From contig JAMKCF010000018.1 of the NCBI GenBank assembly GCA_023634235.1, positions 1,814,474 through 1,878,473 of the forward strand: a DNA stretch of 64,000 nucleotides, written 5' to 3'. This DNA comes from Pisaster brevispinus. Its lineage: Eukaryota > Echinodermata > Asteroidea > Forcipulatida > Asteriidae. Positions within the stretch are counted from its first letter, which is position 1. Every line of letters starts with the position of its first letter. The notes under the pieces were generated by a model. It saw nothing but the letters and a program-made list of their open reading frames with translations, was not told where the DNA came from and searched no databases. Below, in pieces: positions 23,819-36,955 of this stretch. Position numbers and translations under genes: made by a program.

Positions 23819-25140
23819 ACGTATTTTGCCATTATTAAAAACGAATTATGTATGAAGTACATTTCTTTAGTGAAGTCATTGTTCAAATTATGCAAAAGTA
23901 TTAACACAAAACACAAGGTCACCAGAATATTACGAGTATGAGTTATTTGATGTTTTAGATAAAATTATAGCGTTCCATTTTGAACTTTTTAATTTTCCGT
24001 CTTTCACACGAGGTGCATTTTGATTTACGTTTCTCAACCATGAGTAAGTTCTCATGCAATGCTTGCTTTTGTACCACCATGTTAACATCACTAAGGTGCT
24101 CCAAAAAATATACTTTGTCTCAACTACTTCTTTTCCACGCCTTATGTACATTTTCTGTGGTTTTGATTACAATGTTGTAGCCGAAGAAATGTGCTTGGAA
24201 TGACAAATTCATTCCAACCCTCAATTTCTCCGGCAAATGTCATAAAGATATGCATTGAATAAAACGCTACAGATAAAGAGAAATGTTGTGCCGGTTTACG
24301 AACTTAATTTTATATTTTTGTATATTGGTAAAATATTCTTCCCCCAGCAAAAGTTGAGCAGTATTTTTTATTGTACACTCTTGTAATATAATATGAATAT
24401 TGTGTAAATACTTAGTAGCAACAACTCATTTTGTATGGTTATTTGTTTGTTGTGTTTCGTTTGAAGGCAGCGATGAGCATATTGCACTTTAATTTTGTAT
24501 TATATTTTGTGGTTCGAAATATTATTTAACTGTCTTCGGACCGTGGCTGAGTAGGGCTTCGCCCTAAGCACGAATTTGCCAGGGAAACTCTCGTGGAGAA
24601 TTAGGTTGACCTTTTCACAGAGCTGCCAACTCTCCCTGATTCTGCAGCAAGTTCCCTGTAAATAAAAAAAATCTGTGTTCTGCTGAACAAATTTGAAAGT
24701 CTTCCTGATTATGGAAACAGCTCCTCTTATTATGTTGAATCTGATTCTAAACACCTCCCTGGTTGTTGGACAAAATCTCCCTGGTTGCAAGAGACAAATG
24801 TTTGTATGTCTGTTTTCACGCTTTTGAGTTAACCCGGGTAAGTTCCCGGGAAATTGCTACCCTTGCTTGCAAGTAGGGTTAAGCTTGGTAACCCCAGGGT
24901 TATCGTATTGAGTGTTCAGTTTCCTTCTACATAATATACATTTTGCAGATATAGCTAGGAACGTATACTTGAAGTGGGGGGGGGGGGGGGGGTGTCACAT
25001 TTCCCTGACCAAGATAAGAAGTAACCTCTGTAGGAACAGACTACCCGTTAAAATACTGTGTTTTGTGTATGTGTTGTGACGCTGGTTCCCTGTGTGAAAG
25101 CTTTGGATATTAAATGTCTCAAAACATTGTCTGCAATCTA

Positions 25141-25333
25141 GGCCCCAATTTCGTAGAGCTGATGCTTAAACACAAAAATTAGCTAAAGTGTATATATAAG
25201 CACAACAAAATATTGCTTGTAAGAAGGTTACCAGCCCAAATGTCACATGTATTGTATCTGTAACTGGTATCCTGCTTAGCAGAAAATCGTTAAGCAATGT
25301 TTTCTGCTTAAGCTTCTCTTTAAAATTGGGCCC
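25141..25333. mobile_element. GGGCCCAATTTC-family MITE
   Basis: Left end GGCCCCAATTTCGTAGAGCT and right end AAAATTGGGCCC with CTTAAGC segments inside each arm, and GCTTAGCAGAAAATCGTTAA in the interior as in related fragments. Confidence 0.7.
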
Positions 25334-28016
25334 ATGTATGTAAACTTGACCTCCGAACTGTGAACTTTGACCGACGTTTCTTTTTGAAGCAGCTGAAGTT
25401 AGTGATAGGCCTAGAAACATTAGACGTATAGACTCGTGGTGTAATGGTTTTCTAGTTATTGTTGGTTTTAAGTACCAAAATATAGCAGCAAAGTGCGTCT
25501 GTATTATTAAAACAAAAAGGTAACTCTTACGAGGTCATAAGGTCATTATGTAAATTAGCACAGACAGAAAAAGGCGGTTTCTGCATCGAAAACCAACGCT
25601 TTTTAACGCGCAACAAACTGCCAGGGCTACCTTCATAAAACTATTGAACAGAAACAATTTGCTAAGCACATGAATGGGGGACACCAACCACAGCAGTGAA
25701 GTCGTTAAGCGAGATTGGTTGGGTTACCTGTTTTCCTGCCCAGTTAAACTTTGTATGCTTAGAAAAATTGTGTTCCAAGCGGAACTCTCACAAATTAAGA
25801 TGTATTATGGGAAACGAGAGCGGCCAACTGTCCCTGATTCTGCAGAAGGTTCTCTGAAAATACATGATTTTCTCAAGGACTGATAAACTTTTTCTATTAT
25901 GTTGAATGTAATTCGAAATATTTCCCTGATTGTTGGAAAAAAATCTCTCTGATTGCAAGATGAAAACGTTTATCTGTGGTTACTTTAGATACAGAGACAC
26001 CTGGCGGGATTTATTTCCAAGTTGTCTCGAAACGGGCTGCAAGCTCAAAGGTTTTTCTTTTCTTTTTCTCACATTGTTACAGCAAAATATAGGCTAGTTG
26101 AACTGCATCTGCGTAGTTTTGTGTTTTAAAGCCAGCAAGTCGAATCTGTATATTCAAAAACAAAATACTTTAACTCCGAACAGAGTACAATAACTTCTTA
26201 TTTTAATGGGATGCGTTGATATGCGTATGTAATTCCACAGATGTCATAAATAATAAATCAAAACTTTTCGAGAATAACAAATATGATTTGCTGTATGACT
26301 TTTTATTACAAAAGTTGTTGTCTTACCGTTGGACGGTTTTACTTATTGAAAGCAGTGTCATACTTTGGTACTGAACCCGAAGTGTGTAACTTCTATCCGT
26401 AGAGGGGTGAGTTTTTATAAAGATGGTAATCGTAGTAAGCATCCTGCGAAATCATAAAATTTTGGCCTGAAGTTGATTAGAAATCAATAAAAGTATGTCA
26501 ACAATTTGAATCCCCAAAGCTCACCTGGAGGCGTGTTTTAGAGATTCAAATTTCCATTGTGTCCGCTCGTGAATGCTGTGGCCAGAGATGCGGTTCGACC
26601 CGGCGCGCTGTCACCTTGCTAAACGTGGATGACGTTTTTGATGAAAACAAAAGTAGTTTGTGCCGTTTTCTCAACAAGTAGACACTGATTCAACTGAAAC
26701 TTTCACAGATGACTTTTTTGTATATTTTTATGATTATTTTGCCTACAAATTGTTGACGAAAGTCGAACGATGACTGTGCGTTTAGAAATGCCTCACATGG
26801 TTTGTTTCAGAAACAATTTTATTCCACCCTATTTTCTCTAAACGAACCGTAGAACAAACCTGTTAAAAACGTTAGAGTAGGTGACCGAAAATATCGACCA
26901 ATGAATGATTTGAGTTTCATAGATTTTGTTCACACTCATTTTGTTTTGACTGCTGCAGTTAGAATGGACACCTCAAAACTAGTTAAAAACTTAACTTATC
27001 TGCGCAAAATCAGGGTTGTTCTCATCGATCTATGCAAAAACTGGGGGGAATTTTATGGGGGACAAAGTTCGGTTTGCGAAGTGCGCGCCATGCGCCGCCA
27101 CAAACCGCGTTGTATGTGGTGTGCGTCACGGCCACACGCAACCGTTCAGATTTTTTAATTTTAGAAGCGCAGCGTCGGTGGTGGTGGTCGTGTTCACACT
27201 GAACTCGTTCAAAAGTAACAAAATCAAATAATTTTGGGGGTTAGATTCTGCGTTTTCGTGGAGGAAGTTTGTTTAGCGACTCGTCTACGAAGACCAACTG
27301 GCGAGAAGAAACAATTTTGGTAAGCGACTGAGTATCAGAACTTGTGTATGTATAGGTGTTTAATGAGAATCATCATACGATTTAAAATTCAGCCTATATA
27401 AATATAGATTATTGTTTTAAAAATAACTTCTGTTGTTCATTATTTATGTTTTTCCTTTTTTAAATGTTCATATTGTACTACTGTATTGTTTGATTGGATT
27501 TCTGCAATGTTAACGTGAATTGTTCGAAATAAATTAAAATGCATGCAATTTGATGATGACAAGGGTTTACGCAACAAAGGATTGGTAAACCACGAGTAGC
27601 CAAAAACGATATAAATAGTTATGCTGGTTAAATTATAAGTTATTCTTTTAAAACCCTGCAGCGCACGTAACTTGTTTCAACCTAGATTTGAAGTAGCACT
27701 GGTTGGACGTCGGCGTTCACTAAACTTCCATGCAGCGAATGTCAAAGCAGTTAATGTTGTCCCCAATCGTATAAAGCTGCTTAGAAAAAAAGCATTGCTA
27801 AGCACAGAACAGTTTTACTTTGCAGAAACTTGCTATCCGAGAAAACACCGTGGATATAGTATGGCTTGGGACCCCTTTATGCTAATAGGATTGTGAAAAA
27901 ATAACTCTTCTTATAAAATTAGCTTTATGCAACTATAATAAGCCCTTGTCTAGTTTGAAGGAAATAGTCTACCAATTTACATTATTGCTCTCGACATAAA
28001 TTCAGGTGAACGCTGG

Positions 28017-28049
28017 ATGTGGCAACAGTACGTCATCATCGCAAAATGA
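28017..28049 (+). other. Upstream ORF overlapping the main start codon
   Basis: A ten-codon ORF from ATG 28017 to TGA 28047-28049. Its stop shares bases with the downstream ATG at 28046-28048 (ATGA). The uORF ATG has T at -3, a weak context, while the main ATG has A at -3. This could modulate translation by leaky scanning or reinitiation, provided the exon begins at the acceptor at 28005. Confidence 0.4.
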
Positions 28050-30268
28050 CGTCAGAGCTGGCCCAAGAAAAATCACCAGTCGAACCCAAGCTCAGTGTTG
28101 TCAAGAACAGGTTAGACGACAGCGAAGATGTCGATCCGACCGGACCGTCACCCATGATGCCGTCCCTTTCTCCTCAACCACTGCACAGAGATGCTCCCGT
28201 TGAAGAAACACCGATTCCTGCCGAGAGAAGAAGGGCGGCAAAAAAGATGCTCGTGTTTGGCGGCCAAGGAGTGAACCAGGCAGGAGTTGATGATGGGATG
28301 AAATTTCTTGAGGACCACAGACTGGGAGAAGTTCATCGCAAGTCAGAGCTAGGGGACGTTTCTCCTTCTATGTCATCATCTCATCCTCACAAAAGCGGAG
28401 AATGTTTTTCTCCCCAAGAAGTAAAAGGCTTTCATGAAGTGAAGCCCAACTCCTTAGCCACTACACAAGTTATCGATACATCAGATTTACAAAACGATAG
28501 CTTGTGTCACAACGACACAACCGCATCATCAAGCCGAAGCAATACAAGAGCTGGAGGTATCTCCACTCCACCTCAACGTAACATCTTGAAACGCCCCAAC
28601 TCAGCATCACCGGCAGGTTCCCAACGCAAACGTCTTCGGAGGACACTAGGGGTAGGCGACGGTGAAACGTCTACAAACATCTCACTAGACCCGAACGGCA
28701 TCCAAGACAATCTTGAGACAACCTTAGCTACTGCCTCAGAGGAGGACTACCATCAACCGGATCAAAACACAGTTTGGTCGCCACCGTTCTTCTCCGGGCA
28801 GCCAGCGGCAGCAGATGACTTGAATCTCTTCCCGGACCACGAGGCAGATGACCCGGAGAGCTTTCTGCGTCGTCACGGGGTCGATCTCTTTGAGAACTCA
28901 TGTCATCGTCAGGATCTAATCGAGTTCTGCGAGAACTCGCTGACTACTACTCAGTCGTCGTAAGTAAAAAAAACAAACAAACAAACACCCCAACACCCCA
29001 ACAAGCACCGACCGACTTGAAGGTATTATAAAGATTGGTAAGAGTGCAAAAAATATTAGGTTAGTTTTAGTCAGAAAGCTGACTGAATATGAAGTTCATA
29101 CTAGAACCATTTTTTTCAAAGTGAAATATTTCCCTTTGAAATGAAGTCTTATTCGAGAAAACTGTATCTGAAAACCTAAAAAAAACCTTTAAAAAACCGC
29201 AACAGCTGATTTTGGTTGTTACAACCAAAAACTAAGATGTGTTCACGTGCTGAAAATTGTGCATGGTTTTTCACTATTTTCTTCCGACTCAACAACGGAT
29301 TAAGCCCAAAGCTTCACAGGTTATTTCATGTGTATGGTTGATCACCAAAAAAAACCAAAAAAACAAAACAAAAACAACAACAACAACACTATCTGCAACT
29401 ATTTTGCCAGCTCTACCAATCCTGTGTAATACCTTCAAACAATTTCTATAACAAGTTCTGGACAAGCAGACTATAAATATTGATGTTAAAAACTATTTTA
29501 TAAGTCAAAATATAGCAGTAAACCAATTACGAGCAATGTATTAACTTCATCGGCATTTGACCTGATAAACCCATTTTTCTGAGCAAAACTTTTTTAATGA
29601 GCAAATTCCAGGCCGAGCTCATTTCTTGTATGAGGAGGAAACAGTTAGCAGGTGGCACCAGAAAAATCAGTGAAAAATGTCCGACATTTTGAACGGAACT
29701 ATTTCTGCTGAAAAGCTACAATTTGTGTGGGTGCTTAGCAAATCTTCCAAAAGGTTTATGGACCCAGTCACACTGAATTCCTGAAATGCAAATAGTAGTA
29801 AAAAATGCCAGAGTTTAAAAAGTCACACCTCTTACACCATTGAAGTATATTATTTTGTGTTACCTGAATCTGCTGTTATGGATATGCTTTTAACAATTGC
29901 CACCTGTTAATTGTGTCTTCTTCTTCTTCAGCACCAATCTAAACTCCAACAATAACTGCAGTGACGACAACATGGACGGCCGCCATCATGCCACTCCAGC
30001 CAACCAGTTTGACTCCATCGTCCAACGCGCACGCGCACGGGGCTTCATCGTCAACAACGCCATGTACTTCGACGGCAAGCAGTACGTGCCAATCAAAGTA
30101 GCGAGTAACGGGCGTGGCAAGTTTAGGCTCCTCCTACCCCCAGACCACCCCCACCGGAAGGGCGTGGACGATGAAATACCGATCTTGAAGACGTTCCAGA
30201 TGGAAAGCTCTCAAGAAGAAGCGAGTGTGGACGAAGATTCATTTAAGAAAGTGAATGATAAATTTTAA
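28046..30268 (+). CDS. Unrecognised 416-residue, probably nuclear protein (two coding exons)
   Basis: Exons 28046-28959 and 29932-30268 join in phase (TC + C) across a GTAAGT donor and a TTCTTCTTCAG acceptor. The protein is acidic and Ser/Pro-rich with a basic cluster QRKRLRR (residues 193-199) like a nuclear localisation signal, preceded by NILKRP. The C-terminal 70-odd residues look like a compact domain (IVQRARARGFIV, AMYFDGKQYVPIK, FRLLLPPDHP). I do not recognise the family. A stop codon lies in frame at 28007-28009, so ATG 28046 is the first usable start. A likely non-coding first exon ends at 27319 (GTAAGC donor), with an acceptor at 28005. A candidate AATAAA is at 30642-30647. Codon use is coding-like in both exons, which supports a real gene. 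Confidence 0.75.
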
Positions 30269-31185
30269 AGACGTATGAAGTAAAATTTGGAAGAACTTGA
30301 CACTAAATGCAAGCAGAAAACGACGAATAGACAAACATTTCTTTTCTTTACGAATCGTTTACTTTATTTTGTAATTAGCCTTTCCCATGAAATATGCTAA
30401 TTATATTCACGCATGCGTACAGACACCATTGGTTGGCAAACACAATAGAGTTGCTGTGCACTAGGCAGACGCACAAAAGCGTATGCGTCAGCCACCATTA
30501 GCCCCACACAAATAGGCGCGATGTTTCCTCATTTTGCCAACCAGTAGTGTAAGTGCGCACGCGCAATGTGCAATATTTACATATTTCACGGCAAAGTTAA
30601 ATTATTATTGCCTCTTTGGTCAAAGCAGAGTCTTCGACTTTAATAAACGGCTCACTTTTAAAGAGCTGCTTCATCACCACAACAAGTAGCTAAGGATTAA
30701 ACAATTTTGTTTTCCATAATAGAGTGAGTTAAATAAATAAACCAGCCAATGCCACACCCATTGTCTGCGACTTATTTTTGCTTGATAACATGTTATTCAG
30801 CAACATTTTGTGCTTAGCAGATCTATGAAATTTGGCCCCGAAACATTCTTCAAAATAAAGTCTCAAATTGTTTCAACAATCAATCTGAGTTTGTGAAAAT
30901 GTGTGGTTTGTTTTATTGGCTGTAAGTTTTGCCCTTGTCACACTCTCCCACTTGGAGAAACTACCCCATTTAGTAGTTGCACCAGTCCCGGTTACAAATA
31001 CACCTGTTAAAACTACAGATGGGCTTATCCTAATTACAGTTTGGTCAGTCTCAATCACAGTTTGTGTCTGTTCCAACTGTAGTTGGGACAACTTAACTAC
31101 AGTTGGGTCGCTTATCCAGTGAAAAGCCCTAACACTGAGGAAGAAAAATGCAATATTGTGTCCTTTTGAAGCCGGCCGGTCGAAG

Positions 31186-34100
31186 CTATTGTTGGGATGG
31201 TTGAACCCAACTAGCGGTTGTTCCTCCAGCCCACGTCGTCGAAACCTCGGCTGTCGGGGCTAATGATGCCCAAGGCTGTGTGGATATTGGTGGCGGGTCG
31301 CCGGGCGAGATGCGGCGGTCGTTCAGCTCCTGGTTGGTCGCTAGACGGAACATGCATGCGATCACGGGCATAAAAAATCCCGGTAGATAAGTAACAAACT
31401 CTGGAACCTTCTGAAATGAAAACAAACCAAGGATGGAAAATTATGATAGAGCTGTTCTCCTTGCATAATGTTTCGTTTTATTATTTATTTTTTAATAAAT
31501 CATCCCTCCTAATGTCTGACCATTCACTATCATCTACTGTGGTATTGAATGACAGATGCACTATAGACCTTTATCATGCTGCCGCCATCTTGGTCATGTT
31601 CCCTGTATCCAGTAACAGTATTGTATGCTAATATTCACTGTACAAAAAAGGTACCAAATTATTTTTCCTTCCAGCCTCGGTTTGGTTACATTGAGCTGAA
31701 TAGGAGAAAATCAAGATGGCCGCACCATGATAAAGGTCTATTCCAGCCTGCACTATGATATCATGTGGTGACTGCATCTTCACAGTACACAGTCAACCCT
31801 CCTACTGTCTGACACAAGTTAATGATCCGCTGTGCCGGAACCTATTGTAGTCATCGTTTTGAAAAGGTCGCACAGGGCACCAAACTAATACCATGTTAAA
31901 TCCACTGTTCTCGGAAATTTGCACGTCATCAGAACTACTTTGAAAGGGGGCTGTGTTGTTACAATCAAAGCAGGCGTTGTGGCTGTACAATAAACCCTCA
32001 CCCAATAACTGCGCGCGCTTGCGCGCTCTTCAAATGTGGTACGGGGGGCAGTAACTGGGTAAGAGGTCATAATTCCATGTACAGCCACAGGCCCGCTTTG
32101 ATCATGACGAAACAGCCCCTAATTAGTGTACCTGGTAAGATGGCTGCCACCTAGAGTTCAAAAATCTCCAATTGATACGAGGAAAACAGAATAACAACAA
32201 CAACAAACCATACCAATGGAAACACGTACCAAACCGGATGGACTATGGACGTTCAGTATGGCACCAACCAAAACTGTGAGGGCGGGCTAAGGATAACATT
32301 GTTCAAACCTGAAAGCAGATTTCAAGCGAGAGAATTAAACAATAAAATGAGCTTTTTCATGGATGTGACTGGTTGCTTTCCCCCTAAGAGTTCTTACTCT
32401 GAAAATTGGCTTTAACCATAATTAGCTTCTCTCCGCCTAGCCGTATTATGGGTACAGCCCTACTACCTTCATAGGGATAGGATAGTGTGGTGAGCACTCA
32501 TTACCATAGACCTTGCATGGATTGAGGTAAAGTGACGGTGGAAGGTGGAAAGTCACTGCTATGTTAGCGTTGAATTGCATGCATTGACTTGAGACTTACC
32601 AGGCGAAAATGTGCGTTGCTCAGAACTGCTCGAGTATTAGTAGTTGAATATCTACCTGGTATGTGCTGCTTCCACCTATAGCGAGCCAAAGTCGCCTAAG
32701 TCTACCAACAGAGTACGGTCTCCTACGGTGGCTTTAAAGGGACACCGGTCAAATTATAATTCACGATTTGTGCCCAATCGCCAATTTGCACGTAAATATT
32801 TACGTATTCTGTCCGTCGATGTCCCTTTAAAGCCACCATAGTCTCCCCAAATGACCGCGGGTTGCAACACGTAAACCAAGTAAAAGGATACAGCAAAGAG
32901 CCAAGCCGACGGCTATTGCAGTCATGGCACGCCGGATTCTAAATAAGGTTTGATTGGCGAGCTCATTTACTATCCTCCATGTTAGGTAGGTCCTGAGAGA
33001 GAAGTAAAGCATCACGGCGAGGATGGTAAAACCGTCAAGAAAGGTTCCTTTGACATGAATCGGACTCTGGAAGGGAAAAAGGGGTAAATTATTTCAAACA
33101 GAAATATTTCCAAAGATTCTTGGCGGTAAGCGCAAAAAGTAGCTAAGCACGACAAAATGTTGCTAACCAGAGTAAGGTTACAAGTGCCATGTCACATGTA
33201 CCATCTGTGACTACAGTCCTGCTCATTTTTGCTGAGTAGAAAATGTTTAAGCAATGCTCTATGAAATAATTGGACCCTTGTCGAGATGGAGTGGTTTGTG
33301 ACGTGGGTGTATAGGATTGGTGGTGTCTGGTGGCCGAGCTGGTCAAGTGCACTGTACTTTCTGGTGTTTCCGATCAGCAGAGTGTGGGTTCGAGTCCTGG
33401 TCGTGACTGTGTCCTTCAGATTGGACGTAAAGCCGTAGGCCCCGTGTTCTTTGTTATGCATGTAAAAGAAGTGCACTTCTCGTTAAGAAGAGGGGTTCGC
33501 CCCGGTATGGTTGGCGGCACATTGGGCCACAGCACCTTGTAAACCGTTACATGGTGCCTTGTAAATAAATGGGTCTTTTTCGAACATAGCTCTCGTACCT
33601 TGTAGAAAAATTAATAAGCGCTTTTTGAGATCCTTAATTGGGTGTGATAAAGCGCTATATAAGAACTGCGTTATTGTTAGGATAGGTTATTAGGTACTAT
33701 GTTAATCAATCCATATACCTTTTTGAAATTTGTATTTTAAAATTTAAAAAAATGTGATAATGTTTAATGATTTCATGATGATATTAAGCAACTGCAGTCG
33801 GTGCCTTGAGCAAGAAAATCTGTATTACTGCGTCAAGTTCAAAACCACAATGAGGAGCACCACTCTTTAATTTCAAATTTATGATAAATGTATTAAAATT
33901 GTTTGGTAATTTGGTAATTATTTATGCTATACAGCACGAGTCTGTGCCCCTCTTGAGCAAGAAAATCTTACCACGTCATCAAGCCCGTAATGGGCCGCGC
34001 CAGTTGCCAGATTTGCAACCAGCAAGATGACTCCGACCACGAACAAGAAGCACGCGCACGCGTTGCAGTTTGAGAGTTTCGCCCGTTCCCGCCAGTCTGG

Positions 34101-36033
34101 TTTGGGGGTTGCAAATTTTTTCTTCCACCTCCAAGTGAGAACGACCTCATCGACGGTAACTGTTGTGTGGAATGGAAAAGATAGCAATGTTTAGAAGAGA
34201 AGAAATTATATTTTTACTTCACCGCCCTCCTCCTGCTGACTCACCCAAGTCCAACTGCGAGTTTTAGTTGATTTTGTTGGACAGAGGAGTCTGACTGTGG
34301 GGCAAAGCAGCATGACAGCTGACTATACCGTATACCCCATTGCCCACAAAATGGAAACCAGCCCAGGGCCTGACAGAAGCTGATGCTGCAACAAGAGAGT
34401 GGCGTGTCAACACTCACCCTGAGTTTTGGCAGTTGTGTTTTGGTTTCACTCGCAAGCAGAAGACTTAATCTTTACCTATACCAAATTAAGTCTTTACCAT
34501 ATCCAGCGTACAGAATGTGCCACTTGGTTTAGGGTGAGTGTCAACACAGCCCACATACATACCCTCTGATGAAGTGGAACAAATACAACCATCTGTTTAT
34601 TGTCAATCAGGTGGTACTGGTGATATCTGACGGGCACTCTGAGCAGCTCTGAGGTTTCCAGCATTTACCCCCACCCCACTCTCCCCACCATTAACAGGTC
34701 GTTGTATCCGGAGGACAATGGTGTGATTTTGATAGACGGCACTCATCAAAAGGTTTTAAAGGAATGTTGAGGAAATTCTATTGAACTTACCAAGACTGAC
34801 GGTTATGTAAAAGACAGCCAACATAATGCTTCGTTGGATAGAAACAGCACCCATCCTGAAGAGCAATAAATACATCTCTTTACTGTCAAACAATAAATGT
34901 CCTGCCATCTTGATTTCAAAACGAGGCTGGGAGGGAAACTTTAGGAAAATTGGGAATCTGTCAAATTAGGGGCGTCTTGAAAGGGTCGTTGACATTGGCA
35001 TTATACGAAGTGCGGTGGTTTAAATTATGGTGCGTTTGAGATGGCGCATTAGCGTCCGAACACAATTTTAAAATTACATCGAGCTCCTAGAAGTTGTAAT
35101 TTCCTGCTCTGAAATACCACCATCCAACTCATTGAACCCGTCCGATCTTTCCAAAAAAACATCCCGTAACGATCTCAGCCTACATCATGGTATCCATTTT
35201 GCCAGCTGGACGAACGAAAACGCCCAAATCTGCATCGTCAATACTTCGGGATGCAGCCATTTTGTCACCCAGTCACTGGTGCAAACATCATCAGGCCTGC
35301 CACTGAGCGCACACAGAACACCAAAGGAACTTTAGGCCGTTTGTCACGGGTGCCATAGAGGAGGTGCACCAGGGTCAAGTCGACCTAAGACAGCACTAAG
35401 GCTAGTTTCAACACAGCTTAAGCCAATTTCCCCAAATCTAACCATGCTCGCTTCTCTCATATAACCAACTGTCTGGTATACTATACCAATCCCACTATAT
35501 TAATAATAAACTTAAAATGACTGGCCGAACGATTCGAAGGGCAGGGCTCGATGTCACTAAAGCACTGCTGTATGACTGTTAGTTGTCAGTTAGTGATTTG
35601 AGATACCACACTTTGCTTTAGCCGTTCAGATTGACTTGCACGTACGATTATTGTTAGCTCTTTGGTGAAACTGAGCCCGTGTATTAATAAACCTAACATC
35701 GAAATGGGGAAGAAACACAGAAAACAGCGCACAGATTTTTTAGCCCCAAAACTACCGTGTGCAGGATAGCATTTTTTTCAAACTTAGCACCAGTAGTCTT
35801 GGTGCGAGACGTTCTTACGTTGAGTTTAAGTAAAACCATAAACCACTTAACACTGTATACACGTCGTGATGATTAACTTTTGTTTAGTATTGTATGAGTT
35901 CAAATGAACAACGTCCTGTATTGTCCCAAGACTACACAATAAAAAGATCAACTTACGTAATAGCGGAGAAGAGTAAGGCTATTGCGATAGCAAGAAACGC
36001 TACGCAAAGTTGTACCACTTCTAATGACACCAT
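31186..36033 (-). CDS. Unrecognised 262-residue protein with about six membrane segments (six exons)
   Basis: Minus-strand exons 36033-35957, 34855-34791, 34159-33972, 33066-32877, 32273-32230 and 31410-31186 join in phase throughout to 262 residues. Donors are GTAAGT, GTAAGT, GTAAGA, GTTTAC (weak), GTACGT; all acceptors end in AG. Hydrophobic segments lie at about residues 5-25, 32-52, 82-105, 117-138, 152-175 and 188-205, followed by a polar Pro/Ser/Thr-rich tail of about 55 residues. A Lys/Arg-rich loop (WRWKKKFATPKPDWRER) separates segments 2 and 3. The start ATG is the first codon of a strongly hydrophobic N-terminus. I cannot assign a family; a small multipass membrane protein is as far as the sequence goes. 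A candidate poly(A) signal is at 30917-30912. It is convergent with the gene at 28046-30268. Confidence 0.75.
31562..31741. mobile_element. MITE with AGACCTTTATCATG ends
   Basis: The left arm TAGACCTTTATCATG and right arm CATGATAAAGGTCTA are perfect inverted repeats. Just inside are GCCGCCATCTTGG on the left and TCAAGATGGCCGC on the right. It lies in the last intron of the multipass membrane gene. A degenerate relative is at 36956-37140. Confidence 0.85.
32718..32846. mobile_element. Short palindromic MITE with GGCTTTAAAGGGACA arms
   Basis: GGTGGCTTTAAAGGGACA at about 32728-32745 is matched by TGTCCCTTTAAAGCCACC at about 32819-32836, with weaker pairing outward (GTCTCC / GGAGAC types). There is no coding potential. 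It lies in an intron of the multipass membrane gene. Confidence 0.8.
33124..33280. mobile_element. GGGCCCAATTTC-family MITE, diverged
   Basis: The right end GCTCTATGAAATAATTGGACCC fits the family; the left end has GGTAAGCGCAAAAAGTAGCT and has lost the terminal GGGCCC. It lies in an intron of the multipass membrane gene. Confidence 0.55.
33320..33675 (+). mobile_element. Full-length tRNA-derived SINE
   Basis: The head GGTGGCCGAGCTGGTCAAG (box A) and GTGGGTTCGAGTCCTGG (box B) are followed by a body with GTAAATAAATGGGTC and a tail GATAAAGCGCTATATAAGAA. The head matches 19893-19990 and the tail resembles that of the SINE at 1815-2082. Confidence 0.7.
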
Positions 36034-36352
36034 TATAACTACTGATGGGATGAGCTTTTAACAATTAAAACACCGGACTTATAAATATATATTATTTTTT
36101 TCGAGAAAGTTTAAAGACTCTTTGGTGGTGGAATTCGACCGATGACGACGCGTGCGCACGCGCGTTGAAATGCTCTACGCGTAAGTTATACTTTCATTGG
36201 ACGATTCGAATGATAGTACGCAGGTGACAAACACGCGTGATGTTCCACAAGGTGTGACGTAATTAGTCATTCACCATTGATCTATTATTAAAGACCAATG
36301 CCTTTCACATACTCCGCAGCCATTAGTACACTCCCAACACATAAAGCAACAA

Positions 36353-36529
36353 TAGACCTTATGCATTGACGTCATCCAGCCGCCATCTTAGAGGTAAAAC
36401 GGTGACGAAACAATGGAAGCGCACAGATTATTTTGTACGCGCGGCGCGCAGGATTGGCCAATGAACGACCTCATTTTGACCTCTAGGTGAGGGCGCCCTT
36501 CTGATATGACGTCATGTGCATAAGGTCTA
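36353..36529. mobile_element. MITE with CRE motifs in its inverted repeats
   Basis: Left arm TAGACCTTATGCATTGACGT followed by CAT; the right arm is the complement, ATGACGTCATGTGCATAAGG then TCTA. Each arm contains the full CRE palindrome TGACGTCA. GCCGCCATCTT is at 36379-36389. It lies 320-500 bp upstream of the start codon of the multipass membrane gene at 36033. Confidence 0.85.
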
Positions 36530-36955
36530 TTGAAATGTTCCCACCCTCGCTCCGCCCACAACCCGGCCGGCCGGTGACGTCGTGAATTGATTGGCATGAT
36601 TGGGATCAATCCAAAATGGCTGCGGTCAGTAAACATCGAGGAAATAGACAAGTTATTTCTTTTATTATCCTCTTAAAACTTTATTTGTTTGAACATCCAA
36701 ACCACCCAGGTCAAGCTAAGAGGTGAGTGAACACATTAATTTTAGCTGATTTAACCCGCCGACCCGCCCGTAGAGTATTGCTTTTGTGTTTAGATAGTCT
36801 TTCCATCGGAGAAATAATGTATTTTAGAGGGATAGTTCAATCCTGTAGAGTAGGCAGCCTCGTGTTGACCTTTTGACCTTCACACTAGTTACTGCGCTCT
36901 GCTGTTAACCTTCAGTTTATAGTGGAATAACCCCTTTGCAGAACTTACTAGGCTG

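Larger units (their letters stand above)
22330..27230. other. No recognisable gene
   Basis: A/T-rich sequence with only short open frames and no domain I recognise. It contains an isolated 61-bp repeat unit (23764-23818), a G homopolymer (about 24977-24992), a GGGCCCAATTTC MITE (25141-25333) and fragments of that family near 22740-22808 and 25640. Confidence 0.5.
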
